The notes beneath the pieces were generated by a model. The model was given only the letters and a program-made list of their open reading frames with translations. It ran no database searches and was not told the DNA's origin. The position numbers and the translations under genes are program-made. Of a stretch of DNA of 64,000 bases, positions 22,173 through 33,468 are shown piece after piece; the first letter of the stretch is position 1; each line of letters starts with the position of its first letter. This stretch comes from Hymenopellis radicata (lineage: Eukaryota > Basidiomycota > Agaricomycetes > Agaricales > Physalacriaceae). The stretch lies in NCBI GenBank assembly GCA_015501595.1, contig JADNRX010000085.1, forward strand, positions 62,001 to 126,000, given 5' to 3'.

Positions 22173-25100
22173 ATGATTGACTCAAAAAATTCCGACTTGG
22201 CCTTCATGTTCGCGGCGCAGGAGAAGTATGAAGCCTGGTGCCGTACGGCGCGTCCGAGTGACCTGGACGACTGTATAGAACATTGTCTCGATGCAGCACC
22301 CTCCACTTCTCCACCATCTTGTGCACCACTATTCCATCTTCTAGGCAAAGCGCTATGCTCACGCGCTGTCAACAGCGCGTCTTTACGCGACCTCGACGAA
22401 GGAATTGAATACCTTCACACTTCGATCACCAGCGATTCTTTTACCCCCGACTTGCTCATTTCCACCATGCTAGCTGATATCGCAGGCGCCCTCCATTCAC
22501 GTTGGCACTTGCCCAGCAACTCGATGACCTCAATACTTCCATCTGCCTTCGACGGCTCATTCTATCTTTCTCTTCTACATTCTCCTGCGAAACTCAGATC
22601 GCATCCATCAACGCACTCTCCACCGCCCTCTTCCTGCGATTTACGCATTTCCCTCTCATGGCAGATCTGCGCGAAGTCATGGAACTAAATAAGCGCGCCA
22701 TTGATTTATCGCCAGACGACTCGTCCCGTTTCGGAGGTCTGTGTAACATGGCACAGTCACGTCTGGTTGCATGGGATTATGATGGAGAAATGACCCATAT
22801 CAAAAGTGCCATAGGTCTCCTGCGCGAGGCCGTTGGTATTGGAGAATCTATTCCCAACACTCTTGATTATGTGCTCGCACTCAATGCCCTATCCGAAGCC
22901 ATTCAGAGTCAGCTTCATCTTTCCGAGCAAGACATTGACGAATGTGTGTCCTTGGACACTCTGGCTCTTACATACATTCCCAAAGGGCACCGAGAACGCC
23001 CACTGGCGCTGGCGGCCCTTGCGACTACCATCCTTGTCCACTACACAATCTCCTTCCAGAGCGATGATTTTGCGCTCTATCACACTCTCCACGAGGAGCT
23101 CCGATCCATGTTGGACGCAGGGTTTCAGGATACAGACATCCTGGCAGATTACTGGGCCTTTGCGCAAAACATTGGGCCATACCATTCTGACCGTTTCGCG
23201 CTTACCTCTATCTTCCGCCAGCGCACGTATATTTTACGGGCCGAGTACCAGCCCGAGCAAAACGACATCATTCTATCTTTTGCGGCTCGTAGGCTCGCTC
23301 CTGGCGTATTTCTTAGACGCCTTATTGATCCAATAGGGCAGGAGCGCGAGTTGATGTCCTCGTTCGCACTGCTACAGCGCGCAACTAGTGACGATGAGCG
23401 CAAATCCGTCAGGGGAAGTATAGCGTGGCATTGCCGGGGGAAGGGAATCAAAGACTCGAATAACTTCTTGCCTTTGACGGGGCGCCTAGAAGACATCGAG
23501 CAAGAGTGGCTCGCTTTCATGCCAGTGCAGGACAGTCACCCATGGGCATCAGCGTTTTACTTTCAATTCTCTATTATACTGGTCGACCTGGTCGAGGAGT
23601 ATGGCCTCGAAGCAATACAGTGGGCCCAGAAGTATGCGCACCGTGCATGGGATGTACACCAGAGTCAGGTGCCGTGGGGTTTCCAAATTCTGAGCCACAT
23701 TGCTGTGTTATACATCATGCAGGCGGAAGCCGAATGCGAGTCCTCGGAGGATGGGACAACGGCAATGCAGGCGCTCAACCAAGTGATCCGTTACACAGAC
23801 ATTGCGTCGACAATGTGCCCCCCTTCCCTCCTCCACGAGGAAGTCCAAATATACGTGGTTGATGTATGTATCATGAAACACCGCCTCATGAGTCGCGATT
23901 CTCCTCACCTATCATCCGCCATCGAGATCTGTAGAGAACGCTGCATTGATAGAGGCATGGATGCCTGGAAACGGTATGATTTTGCCGAAAGATTCGTCGA
24001 CATCGCAAAGGAGTTTGAGGTGCACTTGCTGGAAGCACTCCTAATACAAGTCGACATCATCTACGATATTGTCTCCACGCAGCTTAGCATGCCCGAAGCA
24101 GTAATGCGTATTGACCATTTGGAGCTTTCTAATGCACTGGAGACCGCGGCGGAGCATTGCTTCACGGTGGGTGTGCATGAATCGGCACTACGGGTGCTGG
24201 AGAAGGGCAGAGGGATGCTGTGGGCACGACTTGTTCAGCTACAAGCGCACACGTTGAAGGGCACCAATCAGTCGGCGAATGACGTGGCGCAATTGGAGTT
24301 GATCCTGGAGGCTGCAGCGGAGGAGAGGGGCAAGGTGACGGAAAGAGGAAATATGCCCTGGAAACGGATGTTGAACTTGGCTAGTAGGGAGAGGAGGTTA
24401 TCCATGGACATTCAACGCTTGATGGAACGAGTCCAGGATGGTCCGCGTTTACGGGGTGAGGATGCCAGGCCGTTCATGAGCACTGTCCTTTCAGGTGTTT
24501 CTCCCGTTGTCGTCTTGTTCGCCGGGGTTTATCGTTGCGACGCTTTGGTCATCACGGGCCCAGATTATGCCATTCAACATGTCGCATTACCAGAATGCGA
24601 CAGGGAGACACTGGATCAGCTGGTCGAAAAGGCACGCAGCGCGCTCAAAGACGAAGGTCTACTCCGTCGTTCCATGAGATTTGCAGTTCGCCTCAACGAA
24701 TCATGGGACACACTGCAAGATACATTCGAGGATGTACTCACTGATACTTGGAATGTAATTGTAGAGCCTATACTGAGGGCATTACAGATAAAGGTGAGAA
24801 CTTTGATAAGACATTCTTAGTGTAATGAGAGGCTTAGCTCATCTTTAGCCATCCTCCTGTCCGCCTAGACTCTGGTGGTATCCGACTGGCCCATTCCGGC
24901 AGCTTCCGCTACACGCTGCAGGAGTGTATCGGTCAGAGGACTACGACGACTGTGCCCCGAGCGTACTGGACTACGTCGTATCATCTTACCTACCGCCCTT
25001 CAGTGTGGCGTCGACGCTTCCTAATTCTGTCCAGCCGAAAACACCACACATCTTGGCCGTCTACCAAAGCGCTCTCAATACTGGCGCCCCACTGTTCAAC

Positions 25101-25684
25101 GTTGAACCTGAGGTGCGAAAGATAGCAGAGATAGCCAAAGACCGTGGGATTCCTGTCACGGTTCTTGGGGAGCATCATGCCACGGTGAATTCCATCAGCA
25201 GTGCGCTGTCTGACGCGACTATAGTGCATTTTGCGCTTCATGGGCAGCAACATGCGGAGGCGCCAATGGAGAGCTCCCTATTGCTAGATAACGGAACCGA
25301 ACTCAAGCTTTCGCAGCTGATGGAGTTGAACTTGCCAAACGCCGAGCTCGTATTCCTTAGTGCGTGCCAGACAGCGACAGGGGACAAAAATGTGTCAGAG
25401 GAGGTTATTCATATTGCAGGTAAGAGCACCTCAAAAATGTTCCAGTTAGTTGTTTTGACGGGCTTTCAGCTGCCATGCTCTTTGTAGGCTTTCGCAGTGC
25501 GATCGGAACTATGTGGAGTATAAACGACGAGGATGGCCCCGAAGTAGCGGGAGAGACGTACCGCTACCTCCTGGGCGACGCCATGAATCCGGCGTATGCA
25601 CTGCACGAGAGCGTGAAGATATTGCGGGACCAACATGGTGTGCCGGCAATTCGCTGGGCGCCCTTTGTTCACATAGGAATATAG
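22173..25684 (+). CDS. TPR-repeat protein with C-terminal CHAT (caspase-like) domain
   Basis: The long first exon encodes an all-helical, TPR-like array (for example ADLREVMELNKRAIDLSPDD). After an intron at about 24794-24848, the exon continues PRLWWYPTGPFRQLPLHAAG, a hallmark of fungal CHAT proteins. The caspase-like catalytic pair is visible: His in ATIVHFALHGQQH (near 25230) and Cys in LVFLSACQTATGD (near 25365). A second intron (about 25420-25468) precedes AMLFVGFRSAIGTMWSINDEDGP. The stop is at 25682-25684. At about 22500 the frame jumps by one base between GALHSR and LALAQQLDDLN; one extra T would close it. The product is about 1,130 residues. CHAT domains are predicted peptidases of the separase/caspase clan, and bacterial ones act in defence. 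The fungal role is unknown. Confidence 0.85.
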
Positions 25685-25757
25685 GATGTTATGGTATCAG
25701 AATACTGGGTATCTGAGGGAACAAACATCAGGCCACTGTCGAAGGGCACATAGAAAG

Positions 25758-25842
25758 TAGCGGGACCCCTCGCGGGACTGTGCGCTAGCGCATCCCGCGA
25801 TCGCGCAAGCTGCGCTAGGGTTACATTAGGGTTGCGCTAGGA
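25758..25842 (-). repeat. GC-rich palindromic repeat, copy A
   Basis: It contains AGCGGGACCCCTCGCGGGAC and GTGCGCTAGCGC and is rich in GCGCTAG/CTAGCGC palindromes. Read on the minus strand it ends in GGGTCCCGCTAC, like copies C and D. It is diverged from them. Confidence 0.5.
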
Positions 25843-25879
25843 CCGGAGTAAACAGTGGGATTACCGAGGGATGAGTCAT

Positions 25880-27756
25880 CAGGAAAAACCCCACTGGCAA
25901 ATTCCTTCTGAATTTTCCGAAACTTTGCTTATCATGCCTTTTCCGTCTTTTTCTTCAAAAAAAGCTGAAATCAGTAAGGTTTTGAGCAAGGAAAGAAGGT
26001 AAATATTTTGGATCATTTATACAGCCTCCAGAGGATGCGGTCATTAACAAAGTTGTCTTCTAGCCTATCGGCATAGTCGCGCCAGCCTTATCGACATTGA
26101 TGAAGGCAAAGAGCAAGGCAGTCGAAACGGAAAATCGTCAAGTCCATTTGAAACTCCGACGCGGACCGATGGACCGATGGCCTGCATCAAAACGAACCAT
26201 GGCCAAACATGGTTGAACAATTCTTGCCTTCTCCCCACGACCTGGCTACCCCACTGCGCGACGACATTACCGACTTTGCGCAGGTCACGGTTCGCCATAG
26301 CGGAGACCTTTGCGGAGAAGATGGAACGGTGCGGTTTTGCCATCACCGCGACATGACTGCCACACGCTGCCGGAAGGCAAGCTCACCGCCGGGCCAAATC
26401 TCCTTTGTGACCTGGCCATTCGTGCCGTAGCTTCGTCGGTCAAAGGTGTGTTGCCTCTCCCTGAAGCATAACGCGCCTCACCCACCTCTAGGACAACAAT
26501 ACCGATTAGCCCACTATATCAAAACAAACCATGGTCCAATATGGATCAACCCTTTTTTCCTTCTCGCCATGACTTGATGCCGACCACAACGCGCGACGAC
26601 CATGATGCACGACGGCCACAACGCCGAACAAGCTGTGCCGACATCTTCGACTGCTGTGAAGAGCATTTTTGAGACCATAACGGACGATGAGGTGCGTCTT
26701 TTTGTTTGTCCTGCCTTCTCCTCGTCGAATCAACCTGCACATTCCGTGGGCCCGCGTCTCGTCTTTCCACCTTCCTCAGTTGCACAACCTTGTGCTAACG
26801 CCGTCTTTAGTATTTACAGCCATTTTCCAACGGGCGCCTGTCACACGCTTCAAGGCAAGTTCGTCAACGCCTCAACATTCGCGAGTGATGTCCGTTAGTC
26901 AATAACAAAGGTATTTTCCCCCTCTCCTCATGTATGATGCGCCTCAACCATCTCCAGGACGACATACTGCCAGTAATATCGCCACGTACTCTGAACTGGC
27001 TTGCTCAGAGAGGCCGAGCAACCCATCCACCTCGCAGCTTAACATGTGTGCTACTCAAGCCGCTGTACGTGCACTGTCGTCCGTCTACTCACAAAGCTAA
27101 CCGTTATTTAGACCAATCATACCCGACAGTTGCTTTCGCGCGCGCAATTATGACCAACGTGATGACGAGTCATGAGCTGGAACGATAGCCATTTGTTGGT
27201 ACGTCGCGTGCTGCTTATTCACAGCGCAAATAGGCTCACATTTTTTACAGAATCGCGCGGCTTACATCGGCAACGCCCAATACGCCAATGACGACTTGAA
27301 CCTCGTTAAGAGTGATGCGCTCGCGACGCGACGTCCATGCCAATGCGGTGTGCTAGGAGACTCGCTCCTATTACCTCACCTCCATCCTCTTCTACCACAT
27401 TGCTGCCCTGTCGTCGAGTACGGTTGGTCCTTATGACTCTGTTTGCTATGTATTGTCTGTAGTTTCATGCCCATACCGTATTGTAGCCTCTGTGTCCATA
27501 GTCACCCATAATATGACGTGCTTTTACTCTCCATTCGTGTGCTCCCGGGATCTAAGCAGCAAAACAATTGGTCAAACCTCGCTCGTAAGAGCTCTGATCC
27601 TGCCTTATCGAAGCTAAAATCAGCTTTATGAAAAGGAGGGATACCGAAGATTTGCAAAACCAGCAAATCTATTGAAACATCTTAATTCCGGTATTTCGTG
27701 GTTATTCTACCTTTTCGTATGATTTTTGCTGTTATTTGCCAGTGGGGCAATTCCTG
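25880..27756. mobile_element. Degenerate 1.9-kb DNA transposon candidate bounded by inverted repeats
   Basis: The left end CAGGAAAAACCCCACTGGCAAAT (25880) matches the reverse complement of the right end (CAGGAATTGCCCCACTGGCAAAT, ending 27756). I could not define a target duplication. The interior has no intact transposase. It contains two similar segments (around 26190 and 26520, both including AACCATGG and CTTGCCTTCTC-like sequence) and scattered short frames such as AYIGNAQYANDDLNLVKSD near 27270. It is probably an old, decayed element. Confidence 0.5.
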
Positions 27757-29101
27757 ATGCCATTGTGCAAGGTTATACAAAGTCGGGAATCTTTCTTTTG
27801 GTATTTGTATTCTGCGTGTAAATTACGAGTAATATAACTATCAATGACTGCTCCCCATCTCTCTCGAGGGTGCCAAACAGACCAGAGCGACATGTGTCGG
27901 TCAGTGCCCCTAAGTGATTTCCAAATTGGTACAAGCGGCTCGTGCTACCGCCTTCGTTTCACAGCGCTGTCCATGAGCTGAGATACCAAAATGCATCGAA
28001 GTTTAGAAGAAGAAGTTTTCTCTAACACTGGTACAGTAGCTGAATTCAATAGGGCGGGCGTGGCGCCCATCATAAAACAAGTTCATGATCGCCAATCTCC
28101 GAGTTGAACCTCCGAATCCTGTCGCTCTCATTCCTCCTCCGCTCGGATAGGTATGGAGGACGATATATCACTAGATACATGCCAACTACCTCATCAGTAG
28201 TACTGGACTCCGGCTGCGTATCCATTGACTGGCAAGATACAGTAGAATACCGCAGTCCGCGACGCGCTAACGCGTTTCTAGCTCGATACTGATCGACCTT
28301 GTATCACCGTTGTCATTAATGACCTCGCGCACAACTGTGCTAGATGTTCCAGACCTATCCCGCTAGCGCATTGCGCTTGTGCGCTTGCGCGCGAGGCTGC
28401 GCGAGGGATGCGCGAGCAGTCCCGCGACCTGCGCTAGCACCCTTCCCGCTAATGCGCGAGCGTGACACGGTGATGATATCTTGATCCTAAGTACTTACAT
28501 AGGTCTGACTGAAGAAGGCATTACCTGTTGGAGGTGGCGATGCTCTGGGGTTGATGGATTGAAACCTCCGACGCGAGAGTTCCGTCAGTGATTGAGAGCA
28601 CTTATTTATTATCCCTGGGCAAGTATCATCTAACTGTGCCACCGGTCTATTGATGTCTCACCTGACCAGGACGACTATATGCTTCTGTCCGCTGTTAAGA
28701 ACATGAAGTAAAGGATGAAGGATGCCCTGAATCGTGGTGAAGAGTCGGAACCGTGAAGTCTGCGCAAGCAGTGATCAGTTCGAGGGCTGCCTCACCCTCA
28801 GAGTCGTGCTTAAATGATACAAAGCCACACATTGCATATGCCTTTGTATATACGGTCACTACTTAATGTGCTCTACCGGCAGTCGATGGTCAAGTGCGCC
28901 AAGGTTGAAACGATGTGAATAAGCCGACTACGTACAAAGGTACTCAGGAACAAATAATAGTAAACTACTAGATGCCCTCGCCGACAGTCAGTAAAGTAAC
29001 ATATCAAACAATATACGTGTAAAAAAATGCACAGGAAATAAAAAGAGACACATTATTTCCAACCTACATCAATGGTGACAACTGTCGACAGCATAGAATC
29101 C
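27757..29101. other. No gene recognised apart from repeat B
   Basis: This stretch has only short frames (such as 28104-28292) and the GC-rich repeat at about 28358-28470. It looks non-coding and lies between transposon remnants. Confidence 0.4.
28358..28470 (+). repeat. GC-rich palindromic repeat, copy B
   Basis: It contains CCCGCTAGCGCATTGCGC, GCGCGAGGCTGCGCGAGGG and CCCGCGACCTGCGCTAGC, built from the same units as copies C and D but rearranged and diverged. Confidence 0.45.
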
Positions 29102-29599
29102 TCAGGACTTGAAGACTCCCTTCAGCCCTGGTAAAACACACTCAAGGTGGTCCTGTCGAGCAGCCGGACGACGAGATAGGTGCGGAGTACTGGACGATAA
29201 CTGTGGTGGCAGTGCAGGTCTCACATCTGAGACATTGTGCATGAATGGAGTGCGCATCGAATCGGTGCATGCAGATGAGGAGGGGGCACTTGACGACAAG
29301 GGCGACACTAACTGTGGAGGAGACGGTGGGACAGGTAGATTGACTGCCGAGGCAGACAAAGCGCTGGTCATCGCGCCGTTCATGGAACCCATGAACTCGG
29401 ACAGCACCGAAACCAAGCTTTGTATGACGGCTGCCTGGTCTGATACTGTCTTCTCCAACTTGGTAATACGCTCCAGAAGGTTGTCGTCATGAAGATTCGC
29501 CCGAGACCTCTCCCTGCGTTTCGAAGTTCTGCGAGACATACGAAACCGAGCGCATGCCGCACTGTCTCGAGGGTGTGGAAATGGAGCATGCGAAGTCAT
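29102..29599 (-). CDS. Small hypothetical protein with basic region and leucine heptads
   Basis: Single-exon minus-strand frame; start chosen at 29599 (MTSHAPFPHPRDS). A basic stretch (MSRRTSKRRERSRANLHDDN) runs into LLERITKLEKTVSDQAAVIQ, a probable coiled coil, followed by a Ser/Pro-rich tail. It resembles a basic-zipper arrangement, but the spacing does not match a canonical bZIP. No homologue is recognised. It may be an orphan or a remnant in this repeat-rich zone. Confidence 0.4.
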   Translation of the reverse strand: MTSHAPFPHPRDSAACARFRMSRRTSKRRERSRANLHDDNLLERITKLEKTVSDQAAVIQSLVSVLSEFMGSMNGAMTSALSASAVNLPVPPSPPQLVSPLSSSAPSSSACTDSMRTPFMHNVSDVRPALPPQLSSSTPHLSRRPAARQDHLECVLPGLKGVFKS

Positions 29600-29656
29600 C
29601 TGGATGTCTGTCCGCTGGGCCAAAAAAACCCACGTATAAGCCTCGTCGAAGACGGT

Positions 29657-29683
29657 CGGTGGTGGTGGTGGTGGTGGTGGTAG
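29657..29683. repeat. (GGT)n microsatellite
   Basis: A short GGTGGT run. A similar run occurs at about 30064-30087, just upstream of the truncated reading frame below. Confidence 0.7.
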
Positions 29684-29843
29684 TAGATGTAGTATTGATA
29701 GTGGTAACGGCAGTGATAGTATTTGCAATACGTGATCTCGCCGCGAGAAACCTCGTTGAAAATATTCAACGGTAGAGGCGGTAAGTGGTGGTGGGAAGAA
29801 CTTAGAAGGAGCTTCCGTCTTACACTAGGGTTAGCGTGTCACG

Positions 29844-29929
29844 GCGTGACTGCGCTAGCGCATTGCGCGAGTGCGCGACCCGCGACATGCGCTAGTGCGC
29901 GAGGGGTCCCGCTAAAATCTACAGGCCCA
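29844..29929 (+). repeat. GC-rich palindromic repeat, copy C
   Basis: 86 bp, from GCGTGACTGCGCTAGCGCAT to GGGTCCCGCTAAAATCTACA plus GGCCCA. Nearly identical to copy D at 34518-34603 (two differences by eye). It is packed with GCGC, CTAG and CGCG palindromes. It directly truncates the frame at 29930-30060. Confidence 0.75.
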
Positions 29930-30060
29930 ATTCTACTCGGACTGTTGTAATACGGTATATCCGACCGGCAGCCGACCATGTCCATGAATGCCTGGGGCGA
30001 CATGTCATATCCCGACAATATAGCATCTTCTGTCTTGAGAGCGCGACGACGTGATGCCAT
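29930..30060 (-). pseudogene. Truncated copy of the hypothetical gene at 31183-31746
   Basis: It starts MASRRRALKTEDAILSGYDM and continues SPQAFMDMV, matching MASRRRVRKTEFAIFSGYEM / SPQAFMNMV of the gene at 31746. After about 29 residues the similarity stops, close to the GC-rich repeat C. It is probably a duplicated gene start. Confidence 0.55.
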
Positions 30061-30458
30061 GGTGAAGGTGGTGGTGGTGGTGGTGGATAACAAGGCAGAA
30101 TGCAAAACGCAATGTGGCTAATCGGAGTCACACTTGTATTGCCGAGGAAGAAGTTCTTGACTCCTCACGGTTGCCGCTGGCTACGAGGTGTACCAGCGCA
30201 TGTGTATGTGAGGATTGAACTTGCCTCTGACAACTTCGTTCCTGCACCTTTGGACGAGGAAGAGGCGAAAGCGTTTGTTGATTCCCTCGATCCCGATACA
30301 CGCAGTTTAACACGCGCTGACTGCAGCCAGGTAAATTTACGATATCAATTACAGTAACATTCGTGGTACAACAGCAGATTAAGGACAAATACAGGTAATG
30401 AGCTAGCGATACAATGTCAATATTTAGTCACCACCTCTAAATGTCCGTCTCCGTCATA

Positions 30459-30960
30459 TCACTTCACAACCTTCATCGCGCCTTTGCTGCTAATCATATC
30501 TAGCGCCTTCTGGTAGTCACGGACTGCGAACGCGTTGGTGACCATGCCCTTGACGCTGATCTTTCGCCGTCCAGATAATCGACGGCACGGGGGAAGCAGT
30601 GAGTTGGAGCAAAAGACCCGATGATCTAAAGACAAGAATAAGCACCAGATTATCCGAACCACGAATAGGTATACCTGAACTTCGTCGCCAAAGATCTTAG
30701 ACGGTTTCCAGTGGACCAGAGCCTCCACGATGAACCTAGTTGATCGTAGTGGCAACCGACTCAGCACCAGTGGCTTCAACCTGAAAGCGTCGGAAGAGAT
30801 GGAGAACAAAACATGTCACTGCATCAAATCCATATGGATATCCCTTCTTCATGTGATCCCACTGGTTCGCAACATTGATCTCCTGGGCAATGGGCGTCTT
30901 GATACCCTTGTTCGCGAGGCTCTGAAGACTACGCCTGCCTCGTAAGCAGCAGGCTTACTT
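30459..30960 (-). pseudogene. Zinc-type (medium-chain) alcohol dehydrogenase remnant
   Basis: Minus-strand pieces match the second half of sorbitol/threonine-type dehydrogenases: NKGIKTPIAQEINVANQWDH, YPYGFDA then VEATGAESVATTIN, HWKPSKIFGDEVQ, IIGSFAPTHCFPRAVDYLDG and ISVKGMVTNAFAVRDYQKAL with a stop at 30459. The first half (zinc ligands) is missing. An in-frame stop and a small deletion lie between VATTIN and HWKPSK. One further frame slip is in an A-run near 30563. Confidence 0.65.
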
Positions 30961-31182
30961 TTCTTCTCCTAGACCAATGTTGTCGCACAGTCTGGTCGCT
31001 GGAGGTACGCGCAGGTGTAAGTCTGGACCCATACTGATAGGAAAAAACAACGGAGACGACATCGAATAAAACCCATATACTGTATTCAAAAGGACGACGG
31101 TTCACAGAACGGGACCTGAGTAGTCTACACACGACGTTTCTTTATCGTAACCAAGAATTGCTCTATTGAACATGGTTAGGTA

Positions 31183-31746
31183 CTAGAAAGAAGGCACAGA
31201 GAGAGGGCACACCACAACTGAATAATTCGGATGGTAGTCCTTGACCCAGCGAAATGTGAATCCCGTAGTATCCACCACCAAGCCACCGCCGTCATCGTGA
31301 AGGCGACGAGCGAGATATGCCAAGCAGGCCTGGTCTTTCTCCGTCTCTTGTGCGAATGGTGCGTTGACGATATCTTTAAGCTGGGATTTGCCCGTGTAGT
31401 CGATATGACGGGTTGGAACGAAGAACGAGGTGACTGTGGCGTACGTCTCCTCGTCCTCGTCCTCGTCCTCGGTTTCGGGGACATCTGATTCGTAAAGAGC
31501 TGAACAATATAAAGTATGAGAAGAGCTTGCAATGGACAAGAGGAGACACACCCAGAACTTTAGGAACTCTGTGATTTCTGCACCAGGCGTCAAATACGCA
31601 GACACAACTCTCAAGGTCATACGACTCTCTCGGTCGTGAGCGAAGTGCCGGCATTTGGGCGACCATGTTCATGAATGCCTGGGGCGACATCTCATAACCC
31701 GAGAATATAGCAAATTCTGTCTTGCGAACGCGGCGACGTGATGCCA
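31183..31746 (-). CDS. Hypothetical protein (MASRRR...SPQAFMNMV family)
   Basis: Start at 31746. Exon 1 runs to about 31554 and ends EITEFLKFW. An intron (GTGTGTCTCC...TTGTTCAG) follows, and exon 2 reads ALYESDVPETEDEDEDEETY ... LARRLHDDGGGLVVDTTGFT with a stop at 31183. The frame slips by one base near 31655, where MP must join HFAHDRESRMTLRVVSAYL; one G too many would explain it. No domain is recognised. A truncated paralogue of its start lies at 29930-30060. Confidence 0.5.
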
Positions 31747-31910
31747 TGGTGGTAGAATGGAGAGTGCAATATGGTTGATGTGAGTCAGATGAGGTGCACG
31801 TCACATGAGGGACAGGCCGTCCGTGCGGGCCGTCCGGACCGGCTTCTCGTGGCTTGCACTTCACGGCTCGAGGTCTCTTGAGTCTTTCTCTTGACACTGA
31901 CAGTGACAAG

Positions 31911-32847
31911 CATGCCGCCAAGATTTGACCCCGCGGAGAACTTGCCACCGGCTCTTCAGGAGCGTCTGGACGGGTGGATAACTAGTCCCCCGCGACGTCA
32001 ATTCCAGGCGTACGGACCCTTGACTGCCTACCTTCAAGGGCACAAATTTCGATCCGACCGTTTCCTGGTCAAGCCCCAGAAACTACTCCGACAGGAGATT
32101 GACGGTGGTACGTATTCAATTTTTTTGAAAATAACTTTAGACTGATCCTCGGTTACTATTAGTGCCTGTCGACAGTGACGAGGATGGGGACAGTGACGAG
32201 GATGGGGACAGTGACGAGGATGGCGACAACAGTGACGAGGATGGCGACAACAGTGACGAGGATGGCGACAACAGTGACGAGGATGGCGACAACAATGATG
32301 AGGATGGTGACAACAGTAACGAGGATGACGAAGACAGTGATGAGGAAAACGCTCTAGCTAACACTTCATTCGACTCAGCCGGTGCCGTACTCATGTTATC
32401 ATACTTAAAAGTCCACTTACTGTATCCACAGGTGCTACAGTACTCAACCAGGCGTCATTGTTCCCTGATTTCTCTGTTGAACGATACTGGGGAGCAGATG
32501 ACGACACCAACCCCAACCCAGACATTGTGCGCATCGTGGTCGAAGTAGGATCACTCGTGGCACTGAATCGAGCGGTGCAAAATGCCCCCAGGAGACCTGC
32601 AGCTGCTCGTCGTCGCGTCCAGGAGGTTGTTACAAGGCAACTTGAAGATTATCTGGCACGTGTTGGGGATCGGTTCCGTGACCGACTTCTGGGGGTAGCA
32701 ATGATTGGGAATCGGGTGGCATTACGCGTCAGAACAAACAGGAGCGTGCAGGATGCCACCCTCATTCCGGGTATTGGACGCCGCTGGATGCGATTTGATA
32801 ATCAACAATTTATCCAAGAATTAAATACAATGCGTAATATGTTGTGA
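31911..32847 (+). CDS. Hypothetical protein with acidic repeat linker and possible nuclease-like C-terminus
   Basis: Three exons. Exon 1 starts MPPRFDPAENLPPALQERLD. Intron 1 begins at about 32108 (GTACGT) and ends before TGCCTGTCGAC. Exon 2 is almost entirely an acidic repeat (DSDEDGD and NSDEDGD units) from a minisatellite. Intron 2 (about 32383-32431) leads into exon 3, ATVLNQASLFPDFSVERYW ... PDIVRIVVEVGSL ... LLGVAMIGNRVALRVR, with a stop at 32847. A PD, then about 25 residues on an E-x-G strand, then helix and strand resembles the layout of PD-(D/E)XK nucleases, but the usual Lys is absent. This similarity is my inference. The family is unknown to me. Confidence 0.6.
32170..32346 (+). 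repeat. Coding minisatellite, 18- and 21-bp units
   Basis: Three 18-bp units (GACAGTGACGAGGATGGG) are followed by five 21-bp units beginning GACAACAGTGACGAGGATGG, the later ones diverged. All units are multiples of three, so length changes alter the acidic linker without shifting the frame. Confidence 0.9.
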
Positions 32848-32876
32848 TATGTAACTGGCCGGGTTTATTGTACTTA

Positions 32877-33468
32877 CAGCACCTTGCAAAGCAATGTGCA
32901 GTCTCCGCAGTTTGCTCTGCTCAGGAACTCTGCTTAGGGTTGGGTAGACCCTGTACACGTATCCTAGTTACTAATCGAATCTCGTTTGAATCTTGCCTCT
33001 ATTCTCGCGCGCCTTGTAGGTAGAGCGTGCCAAATTAGTGGCAAGAGAACACTGCCATAGGATGCAAAATATCTTGAGAAGAGAAGCACCTTGCAAAGCA
33101 ATGTGCAGTCTCCGCAGTTTGCTCTGCTCAGGAACTCTGCTTAGGGTTGGGTAGACCCTGTACGCGTATCCTAGTTACTAATCGAATCTCGTTTGAATCT
33201 TGCCTCTATTCTCGCGCGCCTTGTAGGTAGAGCGTGCCAAATTAGTGGCAAGAGAACACTGCCATAGGATGCAAAATATCTTGAGAAGAGAAAGTACACT
33301 TTTAGAGTGGATGCGGTCGCATTGACGGTTTGGTCGTATCACCGAGGCATGACCGAACGAGATTTATTTCCTAATTAGGATACTTGTACAGGGTCTGATG
33401 TCCAACCCTAAGCAGAAATCCTGAGCGGAACAAACTGGGGAGAGTGCACATTTCATTGCAAGGCGCTG
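32877..33468. mobile_element. Foldback/MITE-like element with TA target duplication and an internal tandem duplication
   Basis: The left end CAGCACCTTGCAAAGCAATG and the reverse complement of the right end CAGCGCCTTGCAATGAAATG are inverted repeats flanked by TA (32875-32876 and 33469-33470). The left arm (207 bp) is present twice in tandem (from 32878 and from 33085), with one difference by eye (ACACG versus ACGCG). The right arm, about 33300-33468, is an inverted, more diverged version sharing TCTGCTTAGGGTTGG. No coding sequence. Confidence 0.7.

Noticed and set aside
32170..32346. CRISPR-like array of short direct repeats
   Set aside because: Units are contiguous 18/21-bp repeats without spacers, in a coding exon: a minisatellite.
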